Source: Phenylobacterium sp. NIBR 498073
GTDB taxonomy: Bacteria; Pseudomonadota; Alphaproteobacteria; Caulobacterales; Caulobacteraceae
Reading direction: 5' to 3'
Length of the DNA: 64,000 bases
Assembly: GCF_027286305.1 (NCBI RefSeq)
Contig: NZ_CP114599.1
Location: 3,038,001-3,102,000 of the forward strand
The notes beneath the pieces are model-generated. The model was not told the origin of the DNA, made no database searches, and saw only the letters and a list, made by a program, of their open reading frames with translations. Positions 8,591-18,360 of this stretch are shown here, piece after piece (position 1 is the first letter of the stretch; the number at the start of each line of letters is the position of its first letter). The translations under genes were made by a program, and so were the position numbers.

Positions 8591-9040
8591 CTACCCCTCC
8601 AGGGCCTCGATCATCTCCACCCGCGTCGCGTGGCGGCCGCCCTCGAACTGTGCGTGCAGGAAGGAGTCGACGATGTCGAGCGCCAGGCCCTCGCCGACCA
8701 CCCGCGCGCCGATCGACAGCATGTTGGCGTCGTTGTGCTGGCGGATCATGCGGGCCGAGAAGGTGTCGGAGCACACCCCGCAGCGGACGCCCTTGACCTT
8801 GTTGGCGGCCATCATGATGCCCTGGCCGGTGCCGCAGAGGATGATCCCAAGCCGGCAGTCGCCCGAGGCGACCAGCCGCGCGGCGGCCTGCCCGTGCTGC
8901 GGATAATGGGTGCTCTCGGGACTCGTCGGGCCGATGTCGACCGGCTCCCAGCCGTGGGCGGCGATGTGGGCGGCGATGGCCTGCCGCAGCTCGATGGCGG
9001 CATGGTCGCTGGAAAGAGCCACGCGGTTGTTGGCGGTCAT
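8591..9040 (-). CDS. rpiB: Ribose-5-phosphate isomerase B
   Basis: This 149-residue LacA/RpiB-family enzyme interconverts ribose 5-phosphate and ribulose 5-phosphate in the pentose phosphate pathway. It opens with ALSSDHAAIELRQAI, the phosphate/substrate-binding start of the family. The active-site block GIILCGTGQGIMMAANKVKG carries the catalytic Cys, followed by HNDANMLSIGARVVG. The length matches the family. It heads a two-gene minus-strand unit with the unknown gene downstream. Confidence 0.95.
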   Translation of the reverse strand: MTANNRVALSSDHAAIELRQAIAAHIAAHGWEPVDIGPTSPESTHYPQHGQAAARLVASGDCRLGIILCGTGQGIMMAANKVKGVRCGVCSDTFSARMIRQHNDANMLSIGARVVGEGLALDIVDSFLHAQFEGGRHATRVEMIEALEG

Positions 9041-9169
9041 CGAAATCGTCCTGTCTGCCCAGGCGGCCTGGCCCGGCCGCCGTCTGCGCCGTCAAATCGC
9101 AGGCGCGCGCACGAAAGTCCACGACCGCTTCGCCGCACGCCGCCTAGCCATCGAATGTCGAGAAGAAGA

Positions 9170-9245
9170 TGGTGCCTGGGGGCGGATTCGAACCACCGAC
9201 ACGCGGATTTTCAATCCGCTGCTCTACCAACTGAGCTACCCAGGC
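9170..9245 (-). tRNA. tRNA-Phe (GAA)
   Basis: The minus strand gives a 76-nt cloverleaf with acceptor GCCTGGG/CCCAGGC, anticodon GAA in the stem-loop CGGATTGAAAATCCG, T-arm GTTCGAA and an encoded CCA. Confidence 0.97.
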
Positions 9246-9343
9246 GCCGGGCCGTTCCGATCGGATCGGAGGGCGAAGCAAGGTCCCGCCTGCGCGGGAG
9301 CCGCGTCTATAGAAGAGGCGTTCGCGCCTGTCCAGCGGCGGAT

Positions 9344-9508
9344 TCAGTCTTCTTCACTTCCATCGCCTTCCGCCTCGTCCCCCGTCGAGGGAATGGCGTA
9401 GCGGCCGGTCAGCCAGCGCTGCAGGTCGACGTCCGCGCAGCGCTTGGAGCAGAACGGCCGGTACTCCTCCTGCGCAGGCTTGCCGCAGATCGGACAGGGC
9501 GCGCTCAT
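9344..9508 (-). CDS. yacG: DNA gyrase inhibitor / zinc protein YacG
   Basis: This 54-residue protein has a four-cysteine zinc site, CPIC near the N-terminus and CSKRC at residues 20-24, followed by DLQRWLTGRYAIP. This is the standard YacG pattern. In E. coli YacG binds GyrB and blocks DNA binding. The start ATG at 9508 overlaps the stop of the RNase G-like gene by 4 bp (ATGA), so the two are translationally coupled. The tail is acidic (DEAEGDGSEED). The call rests on the motif and on the conserved RNase-yacG order. Confidence 0.93.
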   Translation of the reverse strand: MSAPCPICGKPAQEEYRPFCSKRCADVDLQRWLTGRYAIPSTGDEAEGDGSEED

Positions 9509-10542
9509 AGCGCCCTCACCTCGATCCGGGTGCGGGCCAGGCCGTCCTGCGGGGTGATCGCAAAGCGCGCGCCGATCTTGCCGGCCAGCCGCTCGGCATA
9601 GGGGCCGGCCGCCTTGGCCGTCGCCGGGTGGCAGCGGGCTTCCAGCCGCGCGCCCGGCTGGCTGGCGGCCTCGGTCTCGATCGCCCGGATCAGGCGCAGC
9701 GCCAGGGTCCGGTCGCTTAAGCCCCCGCCGGCGTCGCAGAGGATGTCGCTCAGCGGCGCGGTCCGCCGCGGAATGGTCATTTCCATGGTGCCGAAACGCC
9801 CGACCGGGCCGATCGCCACGCCGGGATTGTCGGGACCGAAGGCGGCGCGCGCGGCGGTCAGCAACGCATTGCCGTCATGGCCGCGCCCGACCAGGTCGAA
9901 CACCACGATCCCGCCCAGCCCCTTCAGGCGCAGCAGCCGCGCGCCGTGCGCCAGCGCCGCGTGGTTGGCCGCGCGGGTCACGCGCTTGACGTCGGCGCCC
10001 TTGCGCTCGCCGATGTCGACGTCGACGGCGACCAGCGCCCGCGTCGGCTCGATGGCGATGTCGCCGCCGCCGGGCAGCTTGTGAATGGTCTGCAGCGCCT
10101 CGTCCTGCGCTTCGTCGGCCACCTGCCGCGCCTCGCGGCCCTCGATGATCTCGGCGTCGCGGGCGAAGGCGGCCAGCTGCTCGGCCAGGCTCGGCGCGGC
10201 GCTCAGCAGCTTCGGCGCGCCCTGCGCCGGGCCGATGACCCGCACCGTGGCCAGCTTGCCATCCCGCGGCTCGCTGCGGATCTCGACCTCCAGCGAAGCG
10301 CCCTCGACCGGCCGGGCGTCCGGCTTGAACGACAGCAGCGCCTCGACCCCGCCCAGGTCGACGAAGGCCGAGGCGAAGGCCGGCTCGACCTTGCGCACCC
10401 GCGCCACGTGCCGCGCGCCCAGCCGGGTGCGGGCGTCGTCGCCGTCGCGCTCGATCAGCAGCCGCTCGGGCGCGCCGTCCAGCAGCACCACCCCGCGGCT
10501 CTCGCCGATCCCGCGATCCAGAAAGAGGGTCCGCTCGTTCAT
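9505..10542 (-). CDS. Ribonuclease E/G family protein, short form
   Basis: At 345 residues this is shorter than typical RNase G (~480). An S1-like RNA-binding part is visible at residues ~40-75 (GARHVARVRKVEPAFASAFVDL). The catalytic core carries both metal-binding aspartate motifs in RALVAVDVDIGERKG and LGGIVVFDLVGRG. No zinc-link CPxC motif is seen, so the tetramer of RNase E may not form. It overlaps maf upstream and yacG downstream by 4 bp each. A role in rRNA/mRNA processing is inferred from family. Confidence 0.85.
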   Translation of the reverse strand: MNERTLFLDRGIGESRGVVLLDGAPERLLIERDGDDARTRLGARHVARVRKVEPAFASAFVDLGGVEALLSFKPDARPVEGASLEVEIRSEPRDGKLATVRVIGPAQGAPKLLSAAPSLAEQLAAFARDAEIIEGREARQVADEAQDEALQTIHKLPGGGDIAIEPTRALVAVDVDIGERKGADVKRVTRAANHAALAHGARLLRLKGLGGIVVFDLVGRGHDGNALLTAARAAFGPDNPGVAIGPVGRFGTMEMTIPRRTAPLSDILCDAGGGLSDRTLALRLIRAIETEAASQPGARLEARCHPATAKAAGPYAERLAGKIGARFAITPQDGLARTRIEVRAL

Positions 10543-11129
10543 GCCGCCGTAAATCCCACGCCGCGCAGAAGGTTCAGGGTCTCATAGAGCGGCAGCCCGA
10601 CCACCGCCGGGTAGGAGCCCTGGATCGACATCACGAAGGCGCCCGCATGGCCCTGGATGCCATAGCCGCCGGCCTTGCCGACGCCCTCGCCGCCGTCGAG
10701 ATAGGCCTCGATCTCGGCGGGCGTCAGACGCTTGAAATGCAGCCGGGTCTCGACCAGCCGGCTGGCGGTCTTGCCCCCGGCCCCGTGCACGGCCACGCCG
10801 GTCAGCACCTTGTGGGCGCGGCCCGACAGCAGCTCCAGGCAGCGGCGGCCCTCCTCGCGGGTCTCCACCTTGGGCAGGATACGGGTCCCGACCGCCACCA
10901 CCGTGTCGGCGGCCAGCACGAAGTCGCCTGGGCGCGCACGCGCCACCGTCGCGGCCTTGGCGACCGCGAGGCGCAGCGCCGTGCGGCGCGGGGTCTCGTC
11001 TTTGAGCGGGGTCTCGTCGATCTCCGCGGCGATGATCTCGGCGGGCTCGAGCCCGACCTGGCGCAGGAGATCCAGCCGCCTGGGACTTGCTGAAGCCAGC
11101 ACCAGGCGCTGAAGGGGCGGCGTGGCCAA
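10539..11129 (-). CDS. maf: Maf-family nucleoside triphosphate pyrophosphatase
   Basis: This 196-residue protein has the Maf signatures LVLASASPRRLDLLRQVG, the Glu of IDETPLKDETPR, LAADTVVAVGTRILPK and GYGIQGHAGAFV. Maf proteins hydrolyse non-canonical or pyrimidine triphosphates (dTTP/UTP and modified forms) and act in house-cleaning or division arrest. It lies 5 bp after infA and overlaps the RNase gene by 4 bp, inside the conserved infA-maf-rng-yacG string. The substrate subtype (YhdE versus YceF) cannot be fixed by eye. Confidence 0.93.
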   Translation of the reverse strand: MATPPLQRLVLASASPRRLDLLRQVGLEPAEIIAAEIDETPLKDETPRRTALRLAVAKAATVARARPGDFVLAADTVVAVGTRILPKVETREEGRRCLELLSGRAHKVLTGVAVHGAGGKTASRLVETRLHFKRLTPAEIEAYLDGGEGVGKAGGYGIQGHAGAFVMSIQGSYPAVVGLPLYETLNLLRGVGFTAA

Positions 11130-11134
11130 GCGGC

Positions 11135-11353
11135 CTAGCGGACGCGGAAGGTGATGCGGCCCTTGGTCAGGTCATAGGGCGTCATCTCGACCAGCACCTT
11201 GTCCCCGGCCGAAACGCGGATGCGGTTCTTGCGCATCTTGCCGGCGGTGTGGGCGATGATCTCGTGGTCGTTCTCGAGCTTCACGCGGAAGGTCGCGTTG
11301 GGCAGGACTTCGCTGACCACGCCCGGAAACTCCAAAAGTTCTTCTTTCGCCAT
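11135..11353 (-). CDS. infA: Translation initiation factor IF-1
   Basis: The product is 72 residues, a single OB-fold of the normal IF-1 length: [19 protein letters not shown] at the start, then [18 protein letters not shown] and a C-terminal end in GRITFRVR. It binds the ribosomal A site during initiation. The start is ATG 11353; the ATG four codons upstream would add MGAC, which is not part of the family. It heads the infA-maf-RNase-yacG operon. Confidence 0.97.
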   Translation of the reverse strand: MAKEELLEFPGVVSEVLPNATFRVKLENDHEIIAHTAGKMRKNRIRVSAGDKVLVEMTPYDLTKGRITFRVR

Positions 11354-11472
11354 GCAGGCTCCCAAGTGGTGTCTTCGAATCGCAAACGGCTCGCGCAGTG
11401 TGTCGCGGCGCGAGCCGTGGCGTACAATCCAATTGTAGCGCAGAGGCCTTTACGCCCTCAGCGCCCAGAAGG

Positions 11473-11934
11473 CTAGCGCGGGAAGCGTTCGGCGATCCGC
11501 TTGGCCAGGTGGTCGCGCACCTCGCGATAGGCGGCCAGCCGCGCCTCGCGCGATCCTTCGGCCAGGGTCGGGTCGAAGGTCGGCCAGTACTCGATCTCGG
11601 CGGCGCGGCCGCGGGTCATCTCGACCGCCCGGTGCTGGGCCTCCGGCGTCAGCGAGATCACCAGGTCGAACGAGGCGTCCTCCAGCTCGTCGAAGGTCTT
11701 GGGCGCATGGCTCGCCAGGTCGACGGAGATCTCCTCCATCACCGAGCGTACGAAGGGATCGGCCCCCTCGCCGGCCTCGGTCGGCTCGAGCTTGAGGCCG
11801 CAGCTGTCGACATAGACCCGGTCGCCCAGCGCCCGCTTAAGCAGCGCCTCGGCCATCGGCGAGCGCACGCGGTTGAAGTTGCACGCGAACAGGACCGCGC
11901 CCGGCAGTGGCGCGCGTGATCGAACTGACGCCAC
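11473..11934 (-). CDS. Low-molecular-weight phosphotyrosine phosphatase / arsenate reductase-like protein
   Basis: The 153-residue product carries the CX5R(S) phosphate loop in LFACNFNRVRSPMAEALL at residues ~14-30. The general-acid Asp lies in YWPTFDPTLAEGS. This is the LMW-PTP fold, shared by tyrosine phosphatases and thioredoxin-type arsenate reductases. The missing extra cysteine pair makes the phosphatase call more likely. The start is a GTG at 11934, 2 bp after the UPF0262 stop, so the two are coupled. The order UPF0262-phosphatase-infA is conserved in alphaproteobacteria. Confidence 0.85.
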   Translation of the reverse strand: MASVRSRAPLPGAVLFACNFNRVRSPMAEALLKRALGDRVYVDSCGLKLEPTEAGEGADPFVRSVMEEISVDLASHAPKTFDELEDASFDLVISLTPEAQHRAVEMTRGRAAEIEYWPTFDPTLAEGSREARLAAYREVRDHLAKRIAERFPR

Positions 11935-11936
11935 CC

Positions 11937-12416
11937 CTAGCCTCGCCAGTGCAGCGCGCAGATCAGCGTGAACAGTCGGCGCGAGGTGTCGAGGTCGGTC
12001 TCGATCTTGCCCGCCAGCCGCGTGCGCAGCAGGGCGGACGCCTCGTTGTGCAGCCCCCGCCGGCCCATATCCAGCGCCTCGATCTGCTGGGGCGAGGAGT
12101 TGCGGATCGCCTGATAGTAGCTCTCGCAGATCATGAAGTAGTCTTTGATCAGCCCGCGGAACGGCGACAGCGACAGGATATGGCGCTTCTCGTAGGCCGG
12201 GCCGTGGACGTCCAGCACCAGCCGGTTCTCCATCAGCCCCATGCGCAGGTCGTAGGGGCCGCTCTCGGCGCCCTCCGGATAGAAATAGTTTTCTTCCAGC
12301 AGGTCGAAGATCGCGATCTGCCGTTCCTGCTCCTGGTCGCGCGAAACCGCGGCGAGGGAATCCTCGTCGATCTCGACAGACTGCAGTCGATGCTTGGTAC
12401 GGTCTTCGTCGGCCAT
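11937..12416 (-). CDS. UPF0262 family protein
   Basis: This 159-residue protein belongs to a family found almost only in alphaproteobacteria, normally between hisD and the phosphatase/infA genes as here. Recognisable phrases include [34 protein letters not shown] and [19 protein letters not shown]. No catalytic motif is known to me, and the function is not established. ATG 12416 fits the family N-terminus. The reading frame upstream is open but lacks family similarity. Confidence 0.88.
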   Translation of the reverse strand: MADEDRTKHRLQSVEIDEDSLAAVSRDQEQERQIAIFDLLEENYFYPEGAESGPYDLRMGLMENRLVLDVHGPAYEKRHILSLSPFRGLIKDYFMICESYYQAIRNSSPQQIEALDMGRRGLHNEASALLRTRLAGKIETDLDTSRRLFTLICALHWRG

Positions 12417-12504
12417 GGCGCTGCGGGAGAGGCTTGCCCGGAGCTTTATTGCAAACCAACCCCTAACGTCATCCTGCCGCGTGCGATCTTGCCCGCTCGC
12501 ACAC

Positions 12505-12537
12505 AAGAAAAGACGCCCGGCGTGGCCGCCGGGCGTC
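12505..12537 (-). terminator. Rho-independent terminator after the SH3/glycine-zipper gene
   Basis: The 10-bp stem GACGCCCGGC / GCCGGGCGTC with a 6-base loop is followed on the minus strand by TTTTCTTGTG. It lies 25 bp after the stop at 12563 and separates that gene from the UPF0262 operon. Confidence 0.85.
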
Positions 12538-12562
12538 AGTGCTCTCCATTTTTGTCCGCTTT

Positions 12563-13198
12563 TTAGTAGCGGGCGTACTGGTAGCCGCCGGCCGGGCGGA
12601 CATAGGCGCCGTGGACATAGCCGACGCCGACGCCGTTCTGGCCGACCAGGATCCACTCGCTGCCCCGCACCCGGGCCAGGGCCTGGAAGCCCTCGCCGGC
12701 CCGCAGCGACCCCACCCGGGCCGAGCCGGTGGTCGGGGCGGCGCGCAGGTTCAGCGTCGAGTTGGCGACGAAGGCGCCGCCGTCACGCTGGAAGTTGGCC
12801 GGGGCGATATCCCCGCTCAGGCGATAGCCGTTCTGGGTGTAGGTCGCCGGGCGATACGAACCGCCGCCCTGGTAGGCGTAGCCGCCGCGCGCCGCCTCGT
12901 CGCGCTGCATCTTGCAGCCGACGTACGAGCCGGTGGCCGCGCCGGCGACGGCGCCGATGGCGGTGCCGGTGCCGCGGTCGTTCTTGGCCAGATTTGAACC
13001 GGCCGCCGCGCCCAGCAGGGCGCCGATCAGCGCACCGCCGACCTGCTTGTTGCCCTGGGCGTCGCAGCTGACGATCGAGCCCGGCCCGCCGCCGGTCGGC
13101 GTGCGGTATTGCTGAGCGTTGGCGGTTCCCACCGCGCCCGCCGCGATCACGCCGGCCAGGGCGACCACAGCCAGCTTGCTGTTCATCAGATTGCGCAT
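12563..13198 (-). CDS. Exported glycine-zipper and SH3-domain envelope protein
   Basis: The 211-residue product begins with a signal peptide ([19 protein letters not shown], cleavage after ~residue 28). Residues ~52-95 form a glycine-zipper helix pair ([35 protein letters not shown]), typical of outer-membrane 17-kDa antigen-like proteins. Residues ~143-203 are a bacterial SH3 domain ([19 protein letters not shown]). Such proteins usually associate with the envelope and may bind peptidoglycan. It sits between hisD and UPF0262 with its own terminator, apparently inserted into an otherwise conserved gene order. Confidence 0.85.
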   Translation of the reverse strand: MRNLMNSKLAVVALAGVIAAGAVGTANAQQYRTPTGGGPGSIVSCDAQGNKQVGGALIGALLGAAAGSNLAKNDRGTGTAIGAVAGAATGSYVGCKMQRDEAARGGYAYQGGGSYRPATYTQNGYRLSGDIAPANFQRDGGAFVANSTLNLRAAPTTGSARVGSLRAGEGFQALARVRGSEWILVGQNGVGVGYVHGAYVRPAGGYQYARY

Positions 13199-13343
13199 TG
13201 CTGGTCTCCGTCTTTCATCTCTTGGGGGCCGCTGCGGCCCCGATGAAGGAGACCCTAGAGGGCGCTACCTGAACGGCCTCCAAGACGAAATTGACAGGAA
13301 CTGTTCAGCTTCAGAGCGGGTCGAGACGGACTTCCGCTGCGCC

Positions 13344-14624
13344 CTACTGCCCCAGCCGGATCGCCGCAGAACGCGCGTGCGCCGGCAGCCCCTCGGACTC
13401 GGCCAGCGCCACGGTGTGCGGCCCCAGCACCGCGAACGAGGCGGCGTCGCACTTCACGATCGAGGTGCGCTTGATGAAGTCGTACAGCGACAGCCCCGAC
13501 GAGAACCGCGCCGCCCGGCTGGTCGGCAGCACGTGGTTGGAGCCGGCGACATAGTCGCCGATCGCCTCGGGCGTCACCCGGCCCAGGAAGATCGCCCCGG
13601 CGTGACGCACCTTGTCCGACAGCCGCTCGGGGTTCTCCATTGCGAACTCAACGTGCTCGGGCGCGATCAGGTCGACCAGGCGCGGCGCCTCGTCCAGCGG
13701 CGCGATCACCACCGCCCCGTGGTCGCGCCACGACGCCGCGGCGTCCTCGCCCGTGGTCAGGGTCGCCAACTGCGCCTGCACCTCGGCTTCGACCGCAGCG
13801 GCGAAGGCTTCGTCGTCGGTGATCAGGATCGATTGCGCGGCCGGGTCGTGCTCGGCCTGGCTCAGCAGGTCGGCGGCGATCCAGTCGGGGCGGTTCGCGC
13901 CGTCGGCCACCACCACGATCTCCGAGGGCCCGGCCAGGGCGTCGATGCCCACCGTGCCGTAGACCCGCCGCTTGGCGGCCGTGACATAGGCGTTGCCTGG
14001 CCCGACGATCTTGTCGACCGGCTTGATCGGTCCTGCGCCATAGGCCAGCGCGGCCACCGCCTGCGCCCCGCCCACGCGCCAGATTTCCGTGACGCCGGCT
14101 TCCTTGGCCGCCGCCAGCACCGCCGGCTGCAGCCGTCCGGGCGGCGTCACCATGGCGATGCGCTCGACGCCCGCCACCTTGGCCGGCACCGCGTTCATCA
14201 GCACGGTCGAGGGATAGGCCGCGCGACCGCCCGGCACATAGATCCCCACCGCCTCCAGCGGAGTCCAGCGCCAGCCCAGCTCGACCCCGGCCTCGTCGGT
14301 GAACGCCTGGTCGGCCGGACGCTGGCGGGCGTGATAGGCGCCGATCCGCGCGGCGGCGAAGGCGATGGCCTCGCGCACCTGCGCCGGGCACTGGGCCGCG
14401 CCCGCCTCGATCTCCTGCGCCGAGACCCGGATGTTGCTCTCGTCGATCTCGACCTTGTCGAACTGCCGGGCGAAGCGCAGCAGCGCCTCCATCCCCTCGG
14501 CCCGCACCGCGGCCAGCACGTCGCGCACGGCGGCGTCGACTTCCTCCGGCGTCTCGCGACGCTCGTCGACAAAGGCGGCGAAAGCGGCTTCGAAGCCGGG
14601 CTCGGAGAAGGAGAAGCGGCGCAT
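13344..14624 (-). CDS. hisD: Histidinol dehydrogenase
   Basis: This 426-residue NAD-dependent enzyme catalyses the last two steps of histidine synthesis (histidinol to histidine). Typical blocks are GIYVPGGRAAYPSTVLMN, KIVGPGNAYVTAAKR, DALAGPSEIVVVAD and SQAEHDPAAQSILIT (metal-binding His/Gln region), and the C-terminal GSNHVLPTSRAARFSSGL. The length is normal. It belongs to the alphaproteobacterial string murA-DUF2948-hisD-UPF0262, here with a toxin-antitoxin pair inserted just upstream. Confidence 0.97.
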   Translation of the reverse strand: MRRFSFSEPGFEAAFAAFVDERRETPEEVDAAVRDVLAAVRAEGMEALLRFARQFDKVEIDESNIRVSAQEIEAGAAQCPAQVREAIAFAAARIGAYHARQRPADQAFTDEAGVELGWRWTPLEAVGIYVPGGRAAYPSTVLMNAVPAKVAGVERIAMVTPPGRLQPAVLAAAKEAGVTEIWRVGGAQAVAALAYGAGPIKPVDKIVGPGNAYVTAAKRRVYGTVGIDALAGPSEIVVVADGANRPDWIAADLLSQAEHDPAAQSILITDDEAFAAAVEAEVQAQLATLTTGEDAAASWRDHGAVVIAPLDEAPRLVDLIAPEHVEFAMENPERLSDKVRHAGAIFLGRVTPEAIGDYVAGSNHVLPTSRAARFSSGLSLYDFIKRTSIVKCDAASFAVLGPHTVALAESEGLPAHARSAAIRLGQ

Positions 14625-14725
14625 GCGCGCTCTTTAGACGCCAGGGCCTGGTGGCGCTAGGGCTGCAGCCTCAAGGAATAGCCTCGACGCCCTGACCGGG
14701 CCTTGGAACGGCGGGTCGAAGTCGC

Positions 14726-15106
14726 TCAGCCCCCGAGTTCGCCGACCAGGGCGCCGGCCGGGATACGCCAAGCACGACTGATCTTGCGGATCTGATCGAG
14801 GTTGATCTCACGTCGGCCGCTCAGGAGCTCCGACGCACGCGCCTTGGAGCCCAGAACCTGGACTAGGTCGGATTGGCTGTAGCTGTTCGCGGTCATGACC
14901 GACTTCAGCACCTCGACCGGCGTCGCACGCGGGATTGGATATCGCCGCCGCTCATAATCTTCGATCAGCAGCACCAGGGCGTCGAAGTGCGCAACGTCGG
15001 GGGAGTCCTCCGCCGGCTCGTTCTCGAAATAGGGCCGCACGGCCTTCAGCGCCGCCTCGTACTCAGCTTCGTCCGACAGCGTGCGCACTTCGGTCAGGTC
15101 CAGCAT
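14726..15106 (-). CDS. higA: HigA-like antitoxin (HTH-XRE)
   Basis: This 126-residue protein has a C-terminal XRE helix-turn-helix (SYSQSDLVQVLGSKARASELL, ~residues 75-98, then SGRREINLDQIRKISRAW). The acidic N-terminus (ALKAVRPYFENEPAEDSPD) matches the HigA-type antitoxins of HigB/RelE pairs, which bind the toxin and repress their own promoter. Of three in-frame ATGs, the third (15106) is best because AAGGAG sits six bases ahead of it. The first (15124) overlaps the toxin stop by 4 bp. The toxin lies directly upstream, the higBA order. Confidence 0.85.
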   Translation of the reverse strand: MLDLTEVRTLSDEAEYEAALKAVRPYFENEPAEDSPDVAHFDALVLLIEDYERRRYPIPRATPVEVLKSVMTANSYSQSDLVQVLGSKARASELLSGRREINLDQIRKISRAWRIPAGALVGELGG

Positions 15107-15120
15107 CGCCTTCTCCTTCA

Positions 15121-15348
15121 TCATAGTTCGCTCACCTTGATCCTGTCGTACTCGGCATGGGTGCCGACAAACAGGATGAAGACCCGTTTAGTGCGAAACC
15201 CGATCAGGCCGACGATCCGATACTTGTTGCCGCCGACGTCGAAGACCACCTTCCCATCGCTGACATAGTCCGCCGTGTTGAACGTGGCCTTCACCTCAGC
15301 GAAGTTGTTCCATGCTGCGTCGGACGTCGTGGTGTGCCATTCGACCAT
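15121..15348 (-). CDS. higB: HigB-like mRNA interferase toxin (N-terminal start unusual)
   Basis: The canonical-start frame encodes 75 residues ending in FVGTHAEYDRIKVSEL, the HigB/RelE-type C-terminus. NNFAEVKATFNTADYVSDGK and NKYRIVGLIGFRTKRVFILF are also family-typical. Family members are ~95-100 residues. In-frame homology-like sequence continues upstream of ATG 15348 (VRSGVWESQPRGKEQAAAKA) as far as a CTG at 15420, itself preceded by AGGGG. No ATG, GTG or TTG lies in that extension. The toxin is therefore either started from CTG 15420 (99 residues) or truncated and perhaps inactive. It is coupled to higA by a 4-bp overlap. Confidence 0.75.
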   Translation of the reverse strand: MVEWHTTTSDAAWNNFAEVKATFNTADYVSDGKVVFDVGGNKYRIVGLIGFRTKRVFILFVGTHAEYDRIKVSEL

Positions 15349-15429
15349 GGCCGCCTTGGCCGCGGCTTGTTCCTTGCCGCGCGGCTGGCTTTCCCAAACG
15401 CCCGACCTGACAGCGGACAGGACGCCCCT

Positions 15430-15855
15430 CTAATCCTCGTGCTTCGGCGTCCGCGGCGTCGCCCAGGGGGCGCTGACGTCGGCCAGCACGACGTCCAGGC
15501 ATTCGACCTGCGCGCGCAGGTCGCCGCCCCCGGCGAAGGTGAAAGTCACCGCCCCGCCCGGCGCTTCGCCCGGCTCGAAGCCGACGTCCAGCAGCTCGAC
15601 CACCGCGTCCTTGGCGTTGCGCCGCAGCTTGCGGGCCTGCACCGCTTGCACCGAGCCCAGCTGCAGGGCCGCGCGCACCCGCTCGGAGCCTTTGGCTTCC
15701 CAGCGATAGCGGTTGAGCGCCAGGGTCAGCCGCTGGGCCCCGGGTTCATACGAGATGTCGCCGATCTTGCCGACGGCGTCCTGCAAGGCCGCGGCGATCA
15801 CCTTCAGGTCCTCGGCGTCTTCGGCCAGCAGCCTCAGCGGGGCAACGCGCGTCAT
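15430..15855 (-). CDS. DUF2948 family protein
   Basis: The 141-residue protein begins MTRVAPLRLLAEDAEDLKVI and has the family pattern of an N-terminal helix, NRYRWEAKGSERVRAAL and LRRNAKDAVVELLDVGFEPG. It is found between murA and hisD in alphaproteobacteria. The function is unknown. The start lies 1 bp after the murA stop, so it is co-translated with murA. Its stop codon is in the same frame as the extended higB reading. Confidence 0.88.
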   Translation of the reverse strand: MTRVAPLRLLAEDAEDLKVIAAALQDAVGKIGDISYEPGAQRLTLALNRYRWEAKGSERVRAALQLGSVQAVQARKLRRNAKDAVVELLDVGFEPGEAPGGAVTFTFAGGGDLRAQVECLDVVLADVSAPWATPRTPKHED

Positions 15856-15856
15856 C

Positions 15857-17146
<1,290 letters not shown>

Positions 17147-17245
17147 ACGTGTCCCTCGGCGGGCCCCAGGGCGCGATCACCGCGCCGCCCGGCCCTTTGG
17201 GCGCTATCTATCGCGCGGCCGGCGCGCCGAAAAGCGGGCGACCCA

Positions 17246-17380
17246 TCACGAGACCTTGTCCGAATCGTCCGGGCTCGGCGCCGGTTTCGGCGCCGCCTTG
17301 CGCCGGCGCAGGTTGGCGCGCAGCGCCGCCGCCAGCTTGGCTTCGCGTTCGCTTGCGGGGGTTTTGTCGTCTTTTCCCAT
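17246..17380 (-). CDS. Small basic conserved hypothetical protein
   Basis: The frame encodes 44 residues. It starts MGKDDKTPASEREAKLAAAL, has a strongly basic middle (RANLRRRKAAPK) and an acidic end (SPDDSDKVS). Very similar short proteins with an ALRANLRRRKAQ core are common in alphaproteobacteria and have no known function. It lies ~100 bp upstream of murA on the same strand. I rely on the recognisable core and clean start and stop. The two other frames over this DNA are longer but have no protein-like features. Confidence 0.65.
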   Translation of the reverse strand: MGKDDKTPASEREAKLAAALRANLRRRKAAPKPAPSPDDSDKVS

Positions 17381-17481
17381 CGAAACCGGGGGTGCGGCGA
17401 GACGCTCCACAGGTCAAGCGCAGTTTCTGCATATTGGGGCTTTCCACCGGCCCAGGGTTTGGCTATAGCCCCCGCCTCGTC

Positions 17482-17557
<76 letters not shown>

Positions 17558-17590
17558 GATCCCCCAATCCTTTCAAAGGGTTGGGGGATC
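17558..17590. terminator. Hairpin immediately after tRNA-Thr, carried by the island
   Basis: A stem of about 13 bp (GATCCCCCAATCC / GGGTTGGGGGATC, one G-T pair) begins one base after the attL repeat. No T-run follows, so termination is inferred from position. A different hairpin sits at the same distance from attR. Confidence 0.55.
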
Positions 17591-18360
17591 GCCACATCCC
17601 CCGACGAAACTCCCAAACACAACTAATAAGCACATAGTAAGCACGAGAAACCGTCCCATTTCGCGGAATCGTGAAGTGAAAGCCACGCGCCCAGTGTGGT
17701 TCGCCGGGCTTTTGAGGCGGGTTCGCGCCGGTCGCGGCAATTTATTTCCGCCCGCCCTCAGGGTGATCACCCCTCGCAAACGTCAAGCCACAGACCACCG
17801 CCACGCTGTGAGCCCGTCGATTCCGACTGGGTCTGCTTCCGTGTGCGTATCTCGGAGGCTGACTTGGAGCTCGATCGGGGCGACTTCTCGCTCGCCATCT
17901 CGCGATATTGCCGCATTGGACTGCCGCGGGCCTTCAGCGGGCACGAGGTTCAGAAGCTGCAGAACTACCTTCTTGGGGCATGGGCCCAAGCTGATGGACC
18001 TGCGCGACGGGGTTGCGGCTATGACTGGGTATCCCTCGGGACTGAAGGTCCGCAATCCACCCTGCCCGGTCGCTCGCGAGATCCGCTTCCTGGCAAGATG
18101 TCTGATGCGCCGTAGGATGTCGGCTCGGCGCCAACAGGAGACATTGGATCTCAGCCGGGAAGCGGACTCGATTGATGGTCCGCGAGAAGGAGCGTCGCGG
18201 TCAACCGGATCCGACCCAAAGCCGACGATCATGGATCGGCCGCGAACATTGGGGGCGAAGGCAGCCAGGATCTCCGGGGTTCACCCGATCACCATGGGTG
18301 GGAGTAAGCCCTAGCCTACCTCCAGAGCCTGCCCAATGCAGGCCCGGCAGGGAGATGGCG
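17591..18360. other. 770-bp island end without a convincing gene
   Basis: This stretch holds the inner-end repeats at 17621-17649. Further in, one frame around 17820-18110 (WVCFRVRISEADLELDRGD) has protein-like composition but no clear start or recognisable domain. It may be the remnant of a lost gene. Other frames are spurious. Confidence 0.4.
17621..17649 (+). repeat. Inner-end repeat (left), candidate integrase arm-type sites
   Basis: AACTAATAAGCAC is followed by GTAAGC, giving two TAAGCAC copies 11 bp apart (17627 and 17638). The same arrangement occurs in the same orientation at 45416-45444 near attR. The one-helical-turn spacing suggests binding of an arm-binding domain; binding itself is inferred. 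Confidence 0.6.
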
